NCBI RefSeq assembly: GCF_020085105.1
Contig: NC_058055.1
Span: 18,553,822 to 18,617,821, forward strand
DNA: 64,000 nucleotides
Reading direction: 5' to 3'
From: Siniperca chuatsi
Taxonomy: Eukaryota; Chordata; Actinopteri; Centrarchiformes; Sinipercidae
Of the stretch, positions 54,601-64,000 are shown piece by piece; the first letter of the stretch is position 1, and each line of letters opens with the position of its first letter. The notes beneath the pieces were generated by a model. That model ran no database searches, was not told where the DNA came from, and was given only the letters and a program-made list of their open reading frames with translations. The position numbers and the translations under genes are program-made.

Positions 54601-55994
54601 GCAGCATGCTGTACATTGTTTGCTGGCAAAGGTCAGGGATCACATTATGAAAAGCGCAGCGGCTGTTCTAAGTCAAACTAAATTTAAATACACTTTATAT
54701 GGTCAAATTGGCAAGTAAATGGACTCAAGTAAAAATATGATTCACTGTACAGCCCTATTCAGAGTACAATCTGATGTCAAATACATATGAAATGTATTGC
54801 TTTCATTGAATACAGACTTTGACCATGAGCCATGTTGTCCATTATTATACTATGCAGCCATTTGTTCAGGCTTTTAGTAATGGAGAAATTCTCCATTATT
54901 TTCATTTATTTTGAAAGAGTACAGTTTACATACTGGACAAATGGTGGACAAAAAGTTGGAAACTATTATGATACGTTCTAGCCGTCTACCTTGACGGTGG
55001 ACAGCAGTCGGTTGAAAACACAGACTCCCAATGCAAAGGTCTCTGGACAGAACTGGAACAGCCTGTTCATCTCTCCGAGCCAAAGGATCATTTCTTGGTG
55101 TTGGGATGGAGAAATGCCAGCGCCCTGAGTGGTCAAAGGAAACAACAGTTGGTTAATAAATGAAAGATTAGACATCAGTTGTTTTAAAAAAACAAATGCT
55201 GAACTGTGCTTTGGATTAGTCAGATAGGCGTTTTCCACTATGGGATATTAACTACACGTAACATGGAGCTCCCCTATGGGAACCTGTTACATAACAGTAA
55301 TGGGTGTACTTGAGATACGCCCATTACTGTTAACCCCGTTTACTCACTGATTTTATGCTCTTACTTGTATTAATAGTATTAGTATTAGTAGTATTAAAAG
55401 TATTAATTTCCGTATCACAGAAAGTTACCTTATAAAGAGCTAAAAGAGCTTAAATAATCTCCATAAAACAAATGAGACCACAGCCCGCCTCTTTATTACA
55501 CCAGTGGAATTGTTAGTGTTTCTCAAAATGAAGAAATGAACATTTCCCTTAAATCTTGTTGCTTCCTATCACATAAAAGAATCTTTGACTTCTCATTTTA
55601 CTGAGAGGACCAAGATTGATTTTTCTGTTGGCCTCAATCCCTTTTTGTCATCACAGAAAAACTCCGGCAGCTTTAGCTTTAGTTTCTGTTTAGCTGTTCA
55701 GCAATACATTTTATTTGTGGCCAATACAAATCCTGTGTGTGTCAGAGTTAGTATACCTACATCTGAAAATGACTGTGTTAATGATTTACTAACATTAAAC
55801 TACTACACTTAGAATCTTTAATCAAGTTTGAAATGTGAAATAATCCACACACACACACGTGCATAGACCCCTTGTCTCACCTGGATGCATTCATTCTTGA
55901 AGACAGGTACCTTCCAGAGGCGAGCCTCCCTCACCAGAGCGGCCTCCAGCAGGCCGACCAGCCGGCGGCTCTCCACAGCTCCTGGGTTCTTCAT
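48292..55994 (-). CDS. ccni2: Cyclin I family protein (ccni2), six coding exons, complete
   Basis: Exons in transcript order: 55994-55881, 55124-54990, 54259-54185, 54067-53927, 49963-49664, 48627-48292. All junctions are phase 0 with consensus borders, giving 366 residues (human CCNI2 369, CCNI 377). It starts [20 protein letters not shown] like cyclin I. The cyclin box lies at about 43-150, with [40 protein letters not shown] and [21 protein letters not shown] second helical part holds [20 protein letters not shown] and [17 protein letters not shown]. The tail keeps the family signature [12 protein letters not shown] and ends CPPLHPAVN. Cyclin I-type proteins are atypical cyclins that do not follow cell-cycle oscillation; cyclin I binds CDK5, and less is known for CCNI2. 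The insert [20 protein letters not shown] and its Gly/Pro-rich continuation (about 160-200) is longer than in cyclin I. The name ccni2 rather than ccni rests on its place beside septin8. Confidence 0.93.
48628..49663 (-). other. ccni2 intron 5
   Basis: 1.0 kb of AT-rich DNA, no exon or recognised element. Confidence 0.75.
49664..49963 (-). CDS. ccni2: ccni2 coding exon 5
   Basis: Acceptor ggtccag and donor gtaaga. Exactly 100 codons (residues 156-255), from [15 protein letters not shown] through a Gly/Ser/Pro-rich insert to [20 protein letters not shown] and LLKKAQ. It is markedly GC-rich against its flanks, which also produces long spurious frames on both strands. Confidence 0.93.
49964..53926 (-). 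other. ccni2 intron 4 (4.0 kb)
   Basis: Contains an inverted copy of the ~144-bp tandem repeat at 52125-52450; the remainder is AT-rich DNA without exons. Confidence 0.75.
52125..52450 (-). repeat. Tandem repeat, unit about 145 bp, minus-strand copy
   Basis: Two units marked by agttgttgagatactttt at 52252 and agttgttgagatattgg at 52397, each preceded by aatttcatggcaatc and by ggtcaccaaagtgatt-like words. These are the reverse complements of the words in 36640-37200. Confidence 0.65.
53927..54067 (-). CDS. ccni2: ccni2 coding exon 4
   Basis: Acceptor aacag (plus ctg 54068-54070) and donor gtaagt. Encodes residues 109-155: [40 protein letters not shown] and PVDFIHI, the last helices of the cyclin box. 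Confidence 0.95.
54185..54259 (-). CDS. ccni2: ccni2 coding exon 3
   Basis: A 75-bp exon (residues 84-108): [20 protein letters not shown] and NEEDE. Acceptor ttttttag and donor gtgaga. It is separated from exon 4 by a 117-bp intron. It is too short to appear as an open frame of its own. Confidence 0.94.
54260..54989 (-). other. ccni2 intron 2
   Basis: 730 bp with no exon or element recognised. Confidence 0.75.
54990..55124 (-). CDS. ccni2: ccni2 coding exon 2
   Basis: Acceptor cactcag and donor gtagac. Residues 39-83: [40 protein letters not shown] and LSTVK, the start of the cyclin box. Confidence 0.95.
55125..55880 (-). other. ccni2 intron 1 of the coding part
   Basis: 756 bp. Contains the perfect 13-bp palindrome at 55292-55332 and otherwise plain AT-rich DNA. 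Confidence 0.75.
55292..55332. repeat. Perfect inverted repeat (13-bp arms, 15-nt loop)
   Basis: taacagtaatggg (55292-55304) and cccattactgtta (55320-55332) are exact reverse complements around tgtacttgagatacg. It may be the core of a decayed fold-back element. Confidence 0.8.
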
Positions 55995-56037
55995 CGCCAC
56001 CACAGCACAAGCCAGGCTGCAGCCAGGGCACACACAC
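55881..56037 (-). CDS. ccni2: ccni2 coding exon 1 with start codon
   Basis: Acceptor at 56038-56040 (minus strand ccatcag after a long tcctcctcctcc tract). The exon begins with a 43-nt leader. The ATG is at 55994-55992 with G at -3, and the donor is gtgaga. Encodes residues 1-38, [20 protein letters not shown] to VFKNECIQ. Conservation with cyclin I begins at this Met. Confidence 0.93.
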
Positions 56038-56200
56038 CTGATGGAGGAGGAGGAGGAGGAGGAAGAGGCGGCAACAACAACAGATAGATTACAATGGGAA
56101 CAGAATGGCCTTCACAAAACAAAACTTTCCTTAAAACCATCTATTAAACTATGCACACACCCCTCAGATAGGGCCCTTTGAATTCACTCAGAGGTCAAAC

Positions 56201-56232
<32 letters not shown>

Positions 56233-56773
56233 TGGGCATCTATTCAACACTGTGGGGTCCGGTTCCCTTGCATCAAGGTTCGAGGTAAGACAACACAAAG
56301 GGTTTAACAAACAGAAAGTTCAGGAGTCTAAACAGATTTAGCCCAAAACAGCAACTTCAACAGTTCCATTACATTTTGGACGGGTTTAAACAAGTTTCAC
56401 TGTCCATATTTTGTCAGTTTTGGGCACCAGTTAGTATAATCTGGTAAACAGTTCAGACCAGCAGCTCTCTAAAAGCTGAAAGTGCCAAGTATGCAGCAGG
56501 AAATACTTTCAGTTTGCTAAACAACATCGCCATTTTTCAGACTTTGCAGGCAGGAAGTGCAGGATCGAGAAACTACTCCTCAATGCAAAATGTTTAAATA
56601 CTTTGTTTTAATCTGCTGTGGGTTAAATGCTACACACACAGGATCCAGGCGGGATAATGGGCTGCAGCTGCTGCAGCCTCTTGCACAGTTGCTGCTGCTG
56701 CTGCAGCCAAAACACATTTGTCTTCCTCTTTTGTTTTTTTGTGTGTGTTTTTTCTTTGGTCAAGCAGTCTTAC
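56038..56773 (-). other. ccni2 intron in the 5' leader
   Basis: 736 bp. Holds the GGA-repeat tract that forms the acceptor's pyrimidine run, the TAA microsatellite at 56200-56230 and a CTG/CAG-rich patch at 56660-56707. Confidence 0.6.
56200..56230 (+). repeat. (AAT)n microsatellite
   Basis: About ten copies of the AAT trinucleotide. Confidence 0.9.
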
Positions 56774-57050
56774 CTCTTCGATTACAAACGCAGGATATCC
56801 CTTCGACGGAAGGAGCATTTATACGGTTTTTCAATTAGTCCATATTCACCGAAAGCAACAAGGAAACAAACAACAGTCGGATGCTGTTAGAGAATACTCT
56901 CGGAAAGAAACGTGTTTTGGAGCGAATATACGGAAAGCAGCCGCATTATACGCAAAGAACAAATAAAACAAAAGGTAAAAAAGCGCGACTTATTCCAAAT
57001 AACTGCGGCGGTGGTACAAATAAGCGCAAAAAAGGCAGGAAGCAAAAAAT
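56774..57050 (-). other. Predicted non-coding first exon of ccni2
   Basis: On the minus strand a strong donor, gaag|gtaaga type (exon end 56774, gt at 56773-56772), faces the acceptor at 56040-56038. The exon would start below the CRE/GC-box region at about 57050. The 5' end is a guess. Confidence 0.45.
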
Positions 57051-57092
57051 CGGATGAGGATTGAGGGCAAGCTGTGTTTTGAACGCTCCGGA

Positions 57093-57113
57093 CTCCGCCC
57101 CGTTGTGACGTCA
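57093..57113. promoter_or_regulatory. CRE palindrome and GC box (ccni2 promoter, perhaps bidirectional)
   Basis: TGACGTCA at 57106-57113 is a full ATF/CREB site, with an adjacent GC box (ccgcccc) just before it. The pair is about 330 bp above the predicted first-exon donor of ccni2, in the most CpG-rich part of the area. There is no TATA box. Confidence 0.55.
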
Positions 57114-57172
57114 CCCCATCGATAAGGCACAAATGTGTTAGTGGGTCAGACATACGGGACCCCTCACACAAA

Positions 57173-57298
57173 ATGGTCGAGCCTTCACTGGAAATGGAAG
57201 ATTTCTGCTCCATGTCCATGTCCATTTGTCCAGAGAATACGTTTGTTCAGGTGCTGAGATGTAACGGGCCCCTGTTTGGGTTTACCTTCCTCATGTGA
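57173..57298 (+). CDS. Small divergent ORF beside the ccni2 promoter (doubtful)
   Basis: An ATG in a strong context (A at -3, G at +4) opens 41 codons, M-V-E-P-S-L-E-M-E-D-F-C and onward, to TGA at 57296-57298. It lies 60 bp from the CRE site on the plus strand. It could be the first exon of a divergent transcript, a short peptide, or chance. I recognise no family. Confidence 0.15.
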   Translation: MVEPSLEMEDFCSMSMSICPENTFVQVLRCNGPLFGFTFLM

Positions 57299-57649
57299 AT
57301 GAATCCTGCAGAGAGCCAGACTGCAGGTCCAGCAGCAGCCCTTTCTCTGCTGATTTTATTTCTCTCTCATGCAGGCTGATGTTTGTTATACATTAATAAC
57401 ATCTAGAAGGAATTTGAATCAGGTTAAGCCACTCATCATTGCAAAGACATCTGATCTTAAAATGGATCATTTCTGGGTTCTTGTGCTTGTTTGACACATT
57501 TTGTCTTCTCATTTTCTTCAAATTAAAACCAGCAGCTTTAAAAGACTTCAAATTTTTTCCCTTCAACTGCCATTGTATGCTGGTTCTGGCCAAACCTCAC
57601 TCTGAGGGCAGGTAAGGTCCTGCAGCTTCATCTGTGGTTGGAGGATTTT

Positions 57650-57790
57650 TTCACAGCAGACATTTTGTCTAGTCATAGGATGGGAAGTACAGGTGTAACT
57701 AATAACATGAATGATGGCTGAGTTCCATATATGTGTGCAGGACATTGATGTTGTTCATGGTGGCTCGCTGACATAATTAATGGGACACTT
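57650..57790 (+). repeat. Interspersed repeat, copy 2 (pairs with 17320-17410)
   Basis: ttttcacagcagacattttg, tctagtcataggatgggaag, tacaggtgtaactaataaca and tgttcatggtggctcgctga. The first part aligns to 17320-17410; this copy extends further right. Confidence 0.5.
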
Positions 57791-58662
57791 TAAATAGAGT
57801 ACCATTTTTAAGTCCAAATGTCTGCCATGAAAAAGTCAATTAAAGAAAAGAACTGATGAAACTTACATTTCTAACATTTATATTTAGATTAACATTAGCA
57901 TTGCTAGCACAGTTCAACCTGTATGAGGCTGACCTGAGGCAAGGCTGGATCACTGGGCAACTGACCCTCGGGGACCCTAGGAGCACCAGGTTCAGTGCGT
58001 GGCAATTCGTTTGTGGTAACTTGAATACTGAATGCACCGCCAAATAACAATAATTTAAATGATAGGATCCTTAGGGCAGGTCTTGAAGCCCTGTCTTAAA
58101 GACGGGCCCTATGTCATATCTTGATACCTGTATTATTTTGGTTGATATATTGCTAACATGGTGCATATTCCTAAATAAAATTATGTTTAATCAAATTACC
58201 ACAAGCAAATTGACACACAGCAAATATGGGGCCAGGTAGTAGCCCTATCACAGCTCAGGATTAGCATTAGGTTTCTGGGTTACAATCTTATGAAGCTGTT
58301 TAGTCTTGCTTTGTGTATGCGTACATAATGGCAACAGGACACAATGCACAGATACTTGGAGAAATGTAGGGTGGGGGATGGGGATTAGTCAACAGGGGCC
58401 CACAGCTTGGTTTTCCCCTGAGTGCCCTAGTGGGTGAATCCAGCCCTGCCTGAGGCTGACAAAGTGCCTTACAGCATAGCCTGATGAAAGCTGAGTGTGA
58501 CCATGTAGAGATGACCCTGTCGAGCTGAATCTGAGATGGTCTAAAATGACCTCTACAGAGGCTAAACTGCTTTGATTAACAACATAGCTGTTCCTTTGGT
58601 CCTGAGTGAAATGTTTGTATGCAAATTTTAGCATGTGTTGATGCAAGCGTTGGACCACCAGA

Positions 58663-58966
58663 TAGGGCTGCAACTAACGCTTATTTTCATTATCGATTAG
58701 TCAACTGATTATTTTCTCGACCAATCAATTAATTGTTCGGTCATGCCCGTCACAAGTTCCCACAGGCCTCAGTGACATCTTCAAGTATCTTGTTTTGTAC
58801 GACCAACAGTCCAAACCCCATAGATATTCATTTTACTATCATAGAAGACTAAGAAAACCAGCACATTAAATAAAATATGCATGCGATTAATCGATAATCA
58901 AAATTGTTGATGATTAATTTTATGCCGTTCAACTAATCGATTAATCGACTAATCATTTCAGCTCTA
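58663..58966 (+). mobile_element. 'tagggctgcaac' family, most complete copy
   Basis: Runs from tagggctgcaactaacgctt to taatcatttcagctcta, with both termini present as imperfect inverted repeats (tagggctgcaac against tagagctgaaat). Both ends carry tandem gattaatcgat words. It is 304 bp and encodes no protein. No target duplication was seen. Confidence 0.65.
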
Positions 58967-61900
58967 CCCGAAAGAGAGACTAATCAACTGACCGACCAAC
59001 ACTGCTATCAAAGAACCAGAACCAGATGCATTAAAACCACCTGCAGGTACGTCTCATGCCAATGCTGTATTAACTATTTATGATGTATTTAATATATTCA
59101 TTAATAATTATGTCTGTCAACAAACTTGTCATTGGATAATAAATGTGTGGTATTAATGCAGACTGCACATAGTAAAGTAGTTTCTACAAATTTTAAGTTA
59201 CTTTTTAATAACATTCAAATTTATGTGTAAAGGTGTTCAAAAATATATGTACATTTTAGTGGGAACCTGAAGTATATGACGTAACTACTCAAACTTACAT
59301 AACATACCATGGACCACATTAGGATAGCATATAAAACTACTTTCTATTTGTTTTCTTTTGCTTTCATTCTCTTTTTTCCTGCCTTAACTGATAAGAAAAG
59401 TAATATTTTCCCATGGATATTTTCAGGGCACCGCAGGCCCGACCTAAACCGGCTGTACTGTAGTATGGTGATCTGCTGCATACAGTTTTTTTCTGAATGG
59501 GTGTCACAAATTCAAATGAAATTGAATGCCATCTCAGCTGGTAATGAAACTTAACCTCAAACTTTCATCACTTTCAAAATATCAAAACAAATGCCAGAGA
59601 TTGCAACACTGGAAAATGTTGCAATCCTTACTCAGTATTGCTTTATACAGCAGCTTGTTTTCTATCTGTATCACACTTGGTTATATGAAGTCACGCAAAA
59701 AAAAACAACGCACTAATGATTGTGGTCTTTTACTAAATTGTTGGTTTTATTCAGTTTTCATGTATCATACCATTCATTATATGGGACTTTTTAAAGCCAG
59801 CAATGACTCAATGGCAAAAAAACCCTGCTTTCTTTCTTGACAAATATCAATTATACTTGATATTTATACTTGTGTAGATACTATTTAATGTATTAATATA
59901 CTATTATGGGGTTCTTTAGAATTGTAAATAAAGAAAGACATCAAGAATTCACCAAGAAATGCCACTGAAAAGCTGAGAGCATTCATCAATATGTCACTAC
60001 TGGCAGTAGGATTTGATTAATTGCAGCCAACAAGCATTTCATATGGTCCTCCCACTAGGGATGGATGATTGCATTATTGTTTTTTTGTGTGACAGTTAAC
60101 CTATGAGCTCCCATTTAGTTAGATATGGTACTAAGTTTCCAAATGTGAGGATTTCTTTGTTTTTAGTGTAGGTGGGTTTCCTCTTTTTCTTTTAGAAAGC
60201 TTAGAAAGGTTAGCACAACTCCTTGAGTCAGTCACTACTGTATCTGCCCTTTTAAAAAGTCCTTTAGCTAGACTAAGAATGTCTAGAAGTGTGGTGTGTT
60301 TGTGTAGTGACATGTTTTTTATGCTACAGCATATTGGTGAGGTTAAAGTGCTGACTCTTCCTTTTACTTTGAGAGTATTTGCATCCACATCAGATGAACG
60401 ATAGGGGGATTGTAGCCCTTTCTATACATAGTCCCCAGTTTTAGGGGACAGAAAGTATTTGGACTGCAGGTTTACATAAATTAAATCATCATATTTCATA
60501 TTTGGTTGCAGCCAATGGAGTGTTAAACTCTTTATAAATAATAAAGAATGTTTTCCCCCCCAGTAATTAATGTTACTGAGAAGATTTGTACCAGCTATTC
60601 AGGGGATTTAACCTTCTATGAGTCACTGTTCAACCGATAGGGCATTAGCACTATGTAGAACATTTATGGACGGCTAGTCCTACAAAAAGTTACATTAATA
60701 TGAACATGTACTATTAACAGATAGAGTCGTCCTGTCTCTCGTAAAAATAATCCAAGGTCAACTGAAACTTTAAAAAATATGGTGTCTCCCTACCTTCAAA
60801 GCAGTCTGACTGTCAAAGAGTGTAATAAATATTTGAAAACTTTATGTCCAAAGTCATTGCAACGGTCTATCAATCAAAAATAGTCCTTTTGCCTTATTAT
60901 AAATGTAATCCAAATGGGGATACTGTCAAGAGAAGATAATATTACATGACACATGCAGATTTATAAACTGATATATTTGGGCACATTATTCATGCAGAGA
61001 ACCCCCAAAGGAGATGGGTGAGAGAGGATTAACCTAATTTTTTCGTTTTAAATCCAGTGTACTGGATTTGAGCACTGTCCAAATACTCACTGCCTGCAGT
61101 GTATCTGTAACCTATTAGCATGGTGGTATAATAACCCTTTAAGTAATTATTAATGTCAGATCTTTGCTCTAATTAACTAGCTTACTCAGTGTTATTGTTG
61201 AAATATGAATGTATTATTTATGCCCATTACAGGCATTAAGCTGAGCCAGAGACCTGTCAGTGTTGTTCTAGTTTCTCTGTCCCCAATGGAGGTCAGCAGT
61301 GGGTAATAGATTGCTCCATGTCACTTTATACTGACTGACCTTTAGGGATTGGATAGCTTGGTGTACAGATTGCAGACTTTGCGACAGTGCACAAGTCATA
61401 TCACAAAGATTGTTTTGTTTCTGGCCGATGCTCATAACCACATAAGGAGAAAACACACATTCGTGCTTCACGGTTTCCTGGCTGCGTCTGTGCTGGATGG
61501 ACCTTCTCTGTCCATATATACCGTCAACAAACTTTACCACCGGTCAACAGACGTCAACTGCGAGTGGAAAGTGTTTGCTTTCCACTCTCAGTCACCTCCC
61601 ACAGCTGACTGATAAAAAACCAGCGTGTCTGAGCCAAGGTCATGACTGGAATGTTGATAAGGAAAGGCGGTCACAGCGAGCAGCATATCTGCATGTTGAC
61701 AGAGTGTAACAAGCAGTGGGAACACAGTGGTCGTGTGCTCTGTCAAGTCAGGTGGTGTTTGACTTGCACATCTTGTTTGTTCAGTGTGGCTCTGAGTGCT
61801 TTTTATATCGAAAGGTTATTCTCACATATTCTAGGGCTTGAGCCCACCCAAACCTCTGTCCTTCTCTTCATCCTCCTGTCTCACTGTAAGTCTCTGTCTC

Positions 61901-64000
61901 TCCTCATTCGTCGCCATTCCCTGCAGGCTTGCTTCCTGTCATGCTTGCTAACTGCTTCTACTGCATCGGACGTTTTAGGTGTTTGCACACTATTGTGTGT
62001 GTGTGTTTACATTCCATCACTCTCCAGTCACCAGCGGGAATATGACTGGGTGGAAAATTGTTGTTATTCATGGTTTTGAGTGTTTAGCTGCTCCCCTGCT
62101 GGTACACAGTAACAACATAAGCATCTGTGTCACTCGGGTCAGGTTGTTTTTAGGGTGGTTCTGTGTAACTCTGAGAGAAAGGGCGTGGAGCCACGCTAAA
62201 AATGAATACACTAATGGCATTATACAGTGCTTAGAGGAAAAAACAAAAACATCAACCAATATGTTGGTTTGGTTTGGACCATTTTTCCAAGCGAACAAAC
62301 TTGTTCAACCACTGAAGATTACCTGTCAATTAAAGGATAAAGTTGGCGATATTCTAAATGTTTCTTATTGTCACAAATCCCATAACAAGACCTAAACCAA
62401 CAGTGTGTTAGTCTGTCCCTCAATACTTTCCGACTTCCCTACCCTGCTGTGGCCCTCTGCCATGGATGTGTTTTCAAAAGTTTCTGGACAACAATAGAGG
62501 TCTATGGCAACAAGAGGAACAAGCTGTATCAGTGGTGGGGACACAATAGATCAATTCATCGCTGGTTTTGGTCTTTTCATGGAATTCGTTGACAATAAGT
62601 TAAATGTACAATGCCACCAGACTTACTGTATCCTTTAAATGACCTGCACACTCTGCACATCTGTCAATAGTTGTTAACATCTTGGGACCATGTTGGATTG
62701 ATGTGTTTTGTAGATCCAAAAATAAATCAAATCAGAATCAACACTGATCAGGGGACAGAGCTAAGTTTTACAATTCATAATAAACAATAATACAATATAA
62801 TTTAATATATAATATAAGCTTTACGATTTGTAATGGCAAGAACAAATGGACTCTCTGATATAATAACATACAGATGTTATTATAATTGTTTGGCGTCAAT
62901 ACTTCATTTGTGTATGATTGTTTGATGTGCGAGATGAGAACAGTACACTGATAATGATGACAAAACATCTTAGCGACTGTTATGTCCAGACTTCAGGGAC
63001 ACTCTTCTCCCCGGGTTGAGGAGCCTGACCCTGAAGACTGGATAAATAACTGATGCTCTTTTTCCTCTGTACTCATTCAGAGCAGATTATACTGATGTAT
63101 GTTTTTGCTACTGTGAGTCCGTCTGCAGACGCTTGAAGTAAACCTACAGAAAGACAAGTGATTGCCTTGAGTGTTTCTTTATTCCGAAGGAATTGCCACT
63201 ACAGATTATAACTCCATTTGCTGAAGAAGACTATGAGATGCAGTTGAAAGTGCAGGCAAAAAAATCATAAGCTGACCTTGAGTTCAGCTTTTCTTTTCTT
63301 TTGATCAAATTGTAAGTTTGTAAAATAATGTTGCTTGGCATGCTTCAAGTAAAAATATCAAATACCTGCTGGACACAGTTTAAAATCTGTCTGATCATTT
63401 TGAAATGAATACTTGGGGGCTTTTCGTGGCTCCTTGTCAGACATAATAAGACATTTTCTGACATAATTTTGGCCCCTTGTAACATCTGATGACATTATTA
63501 TTATTATTATTTTTAAATTCTTTTATTTTTGACATTTAACATACTAAATGATTGATTAACTAAATGTTTAAAAGAAGCCATAATTATGATGGTACACATA
63601 TATGGTGGCCTGACATGAAAAACAACTCTTTTCCAAAGAGATAGCATGCTGCATATTTCATAAGCACATATTTACTTATTGTATGAAATGGTAATGAGAA
63701 ATCCAGTCTGATAATCTACACATGCGAAGTTTAAAAGATGAAACACTAAACATGAATTACCCAAAAGGAATACATATATAATCACATGCAGTGCTACAGT
63801 ATGTTCACAAGGGAGCCAAGCCGGACTGATGAGATGAAAACACTCACAGAGCCTCGGGGAGGGGGGGGGGCACTGGCTTCAACTTCTTGGATTCTAAGTA
63901 TGAAACAGAAAAGGAGACTCTACATGTTTAGCTTGATGTCTCAGTGATGGTTTGAGCACAGTCTGCTCTGATCAGTTTAACAAGAATTTACATTGTGTCT

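Larger units (their letters stand above)
57299..64000. other. Gene-poor DNA beyond ccni2
   Basis: Apart from the repeats at 57650-57790 and 58663-58966, I see no splice-bounded coding exon on either strand. Short open frames (such as 59526-59840, 61642-62079 and 61979-62395) show no recognisable domain. kif3a, next in human, is not seen. Confidence 0.55.

Noticed and set aside
48292..55994. Naming the cyclin ccni or ccng2
   Set aside because: Cyclin I-type tail and start exclude cyclin G; adjacency to septin8 rather than septin11 favours ccni2. A phylogeny would be decisive.
56887..57225. 112-residue minus-strand frame across the CRE region
   Set aside because: It spans the promoter and predicted leader of ccni2, shows no family match, and is not in frame with a conserved domain.
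61642..62079. 145-residue frame in the right-hand gene-poor region
   Set aside because: Low-complexity hydrophobic and serine-rich translation, no domain, no splice context.

Overview
The window is nuclear DNA of a bony fish, most likely a percomorph. This rests on vertebrate introns with GT-AG borders, AT-rich introns and intergenic DNA, long CA and TA microsatellites, and many interspersed repeats that I recognise from percomorph genomes. There is no bacterial gene organisation, rRNA, tRNA gene or CRISPR array.

Four protein-coding genes are supported. (1) 62-316 (+) is the last coding exon of a Shroom gene, read as shroom1. (2) 7712-9169 (-) is an intronless ankyrin-repeat gene of the Sosondowah family, read as sowaha. 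(3) 10971-42433 (+) is a complete septin of the SEPT6 group, septin8, with ten coding exons and 420 residues. (4) 48292-55994 (-) is a complete atypical cyclin, read as ccni2, with six coding exons, 366 residues and a non-coding first exon near 56774-57050. Every junction of septin8 and ccni2 was placed by hand, and the reading frames close exactly.

The order shroom - sowah - septin - cyclin I matches human 5q31.1 (SHROOM1, SOWAHA, SEPTIN8, CCNI2). It also parallels human 4q21 (SHROOM3, SOWAHB, SEPTIN11, CCNI). The block is therefore one copy of an ancient vertebrate paralogon, and this settles which family member each gene is. The genes are not an operon. shroom1 and sowaha converge, sowaha and septin8 diverge across about 1.8 kb, and septin8 and ccni2 converge. 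The links between products are thematic: Shroom and septins both act on the cortical actin/septin cytoskeleton, while SOWAH and cyclin I-like proteins are poorly understood.

Layout: 1-640 end of shroom1; 641-7338 repeat-rich intergenic DNA (a tRNA-derived SINE and fold-back elements); 7339-9169 sowaha; 9170-10970 shared 5' region with NRF1 and CCAAT motifs; 10971-43310 septin8, whose large introns hold hAT elements, fold-back elements, tandem repeats and microsatellites; 43310-46720 convergent intergenic DNA; 46724-57110 ccni2 with a candidate 1.6-kb 3' UTR and a CRE/GC-box promoter; 57110-64000 gene-poor DNA with repeats.

I found no clearly new biological system. The points most worth a second look are: a septin8 splice donor that contains an in-frame stop codon, so splicing changes one residue but replaces the 3' UTR; a candidate two-way promoter beside ccni2; an hAT element with a perfect 8-bp target duplication nested in an older element; a SINE with a target duplication; and two inverted copies of a tandem repeat with a unit of about 144 bp.
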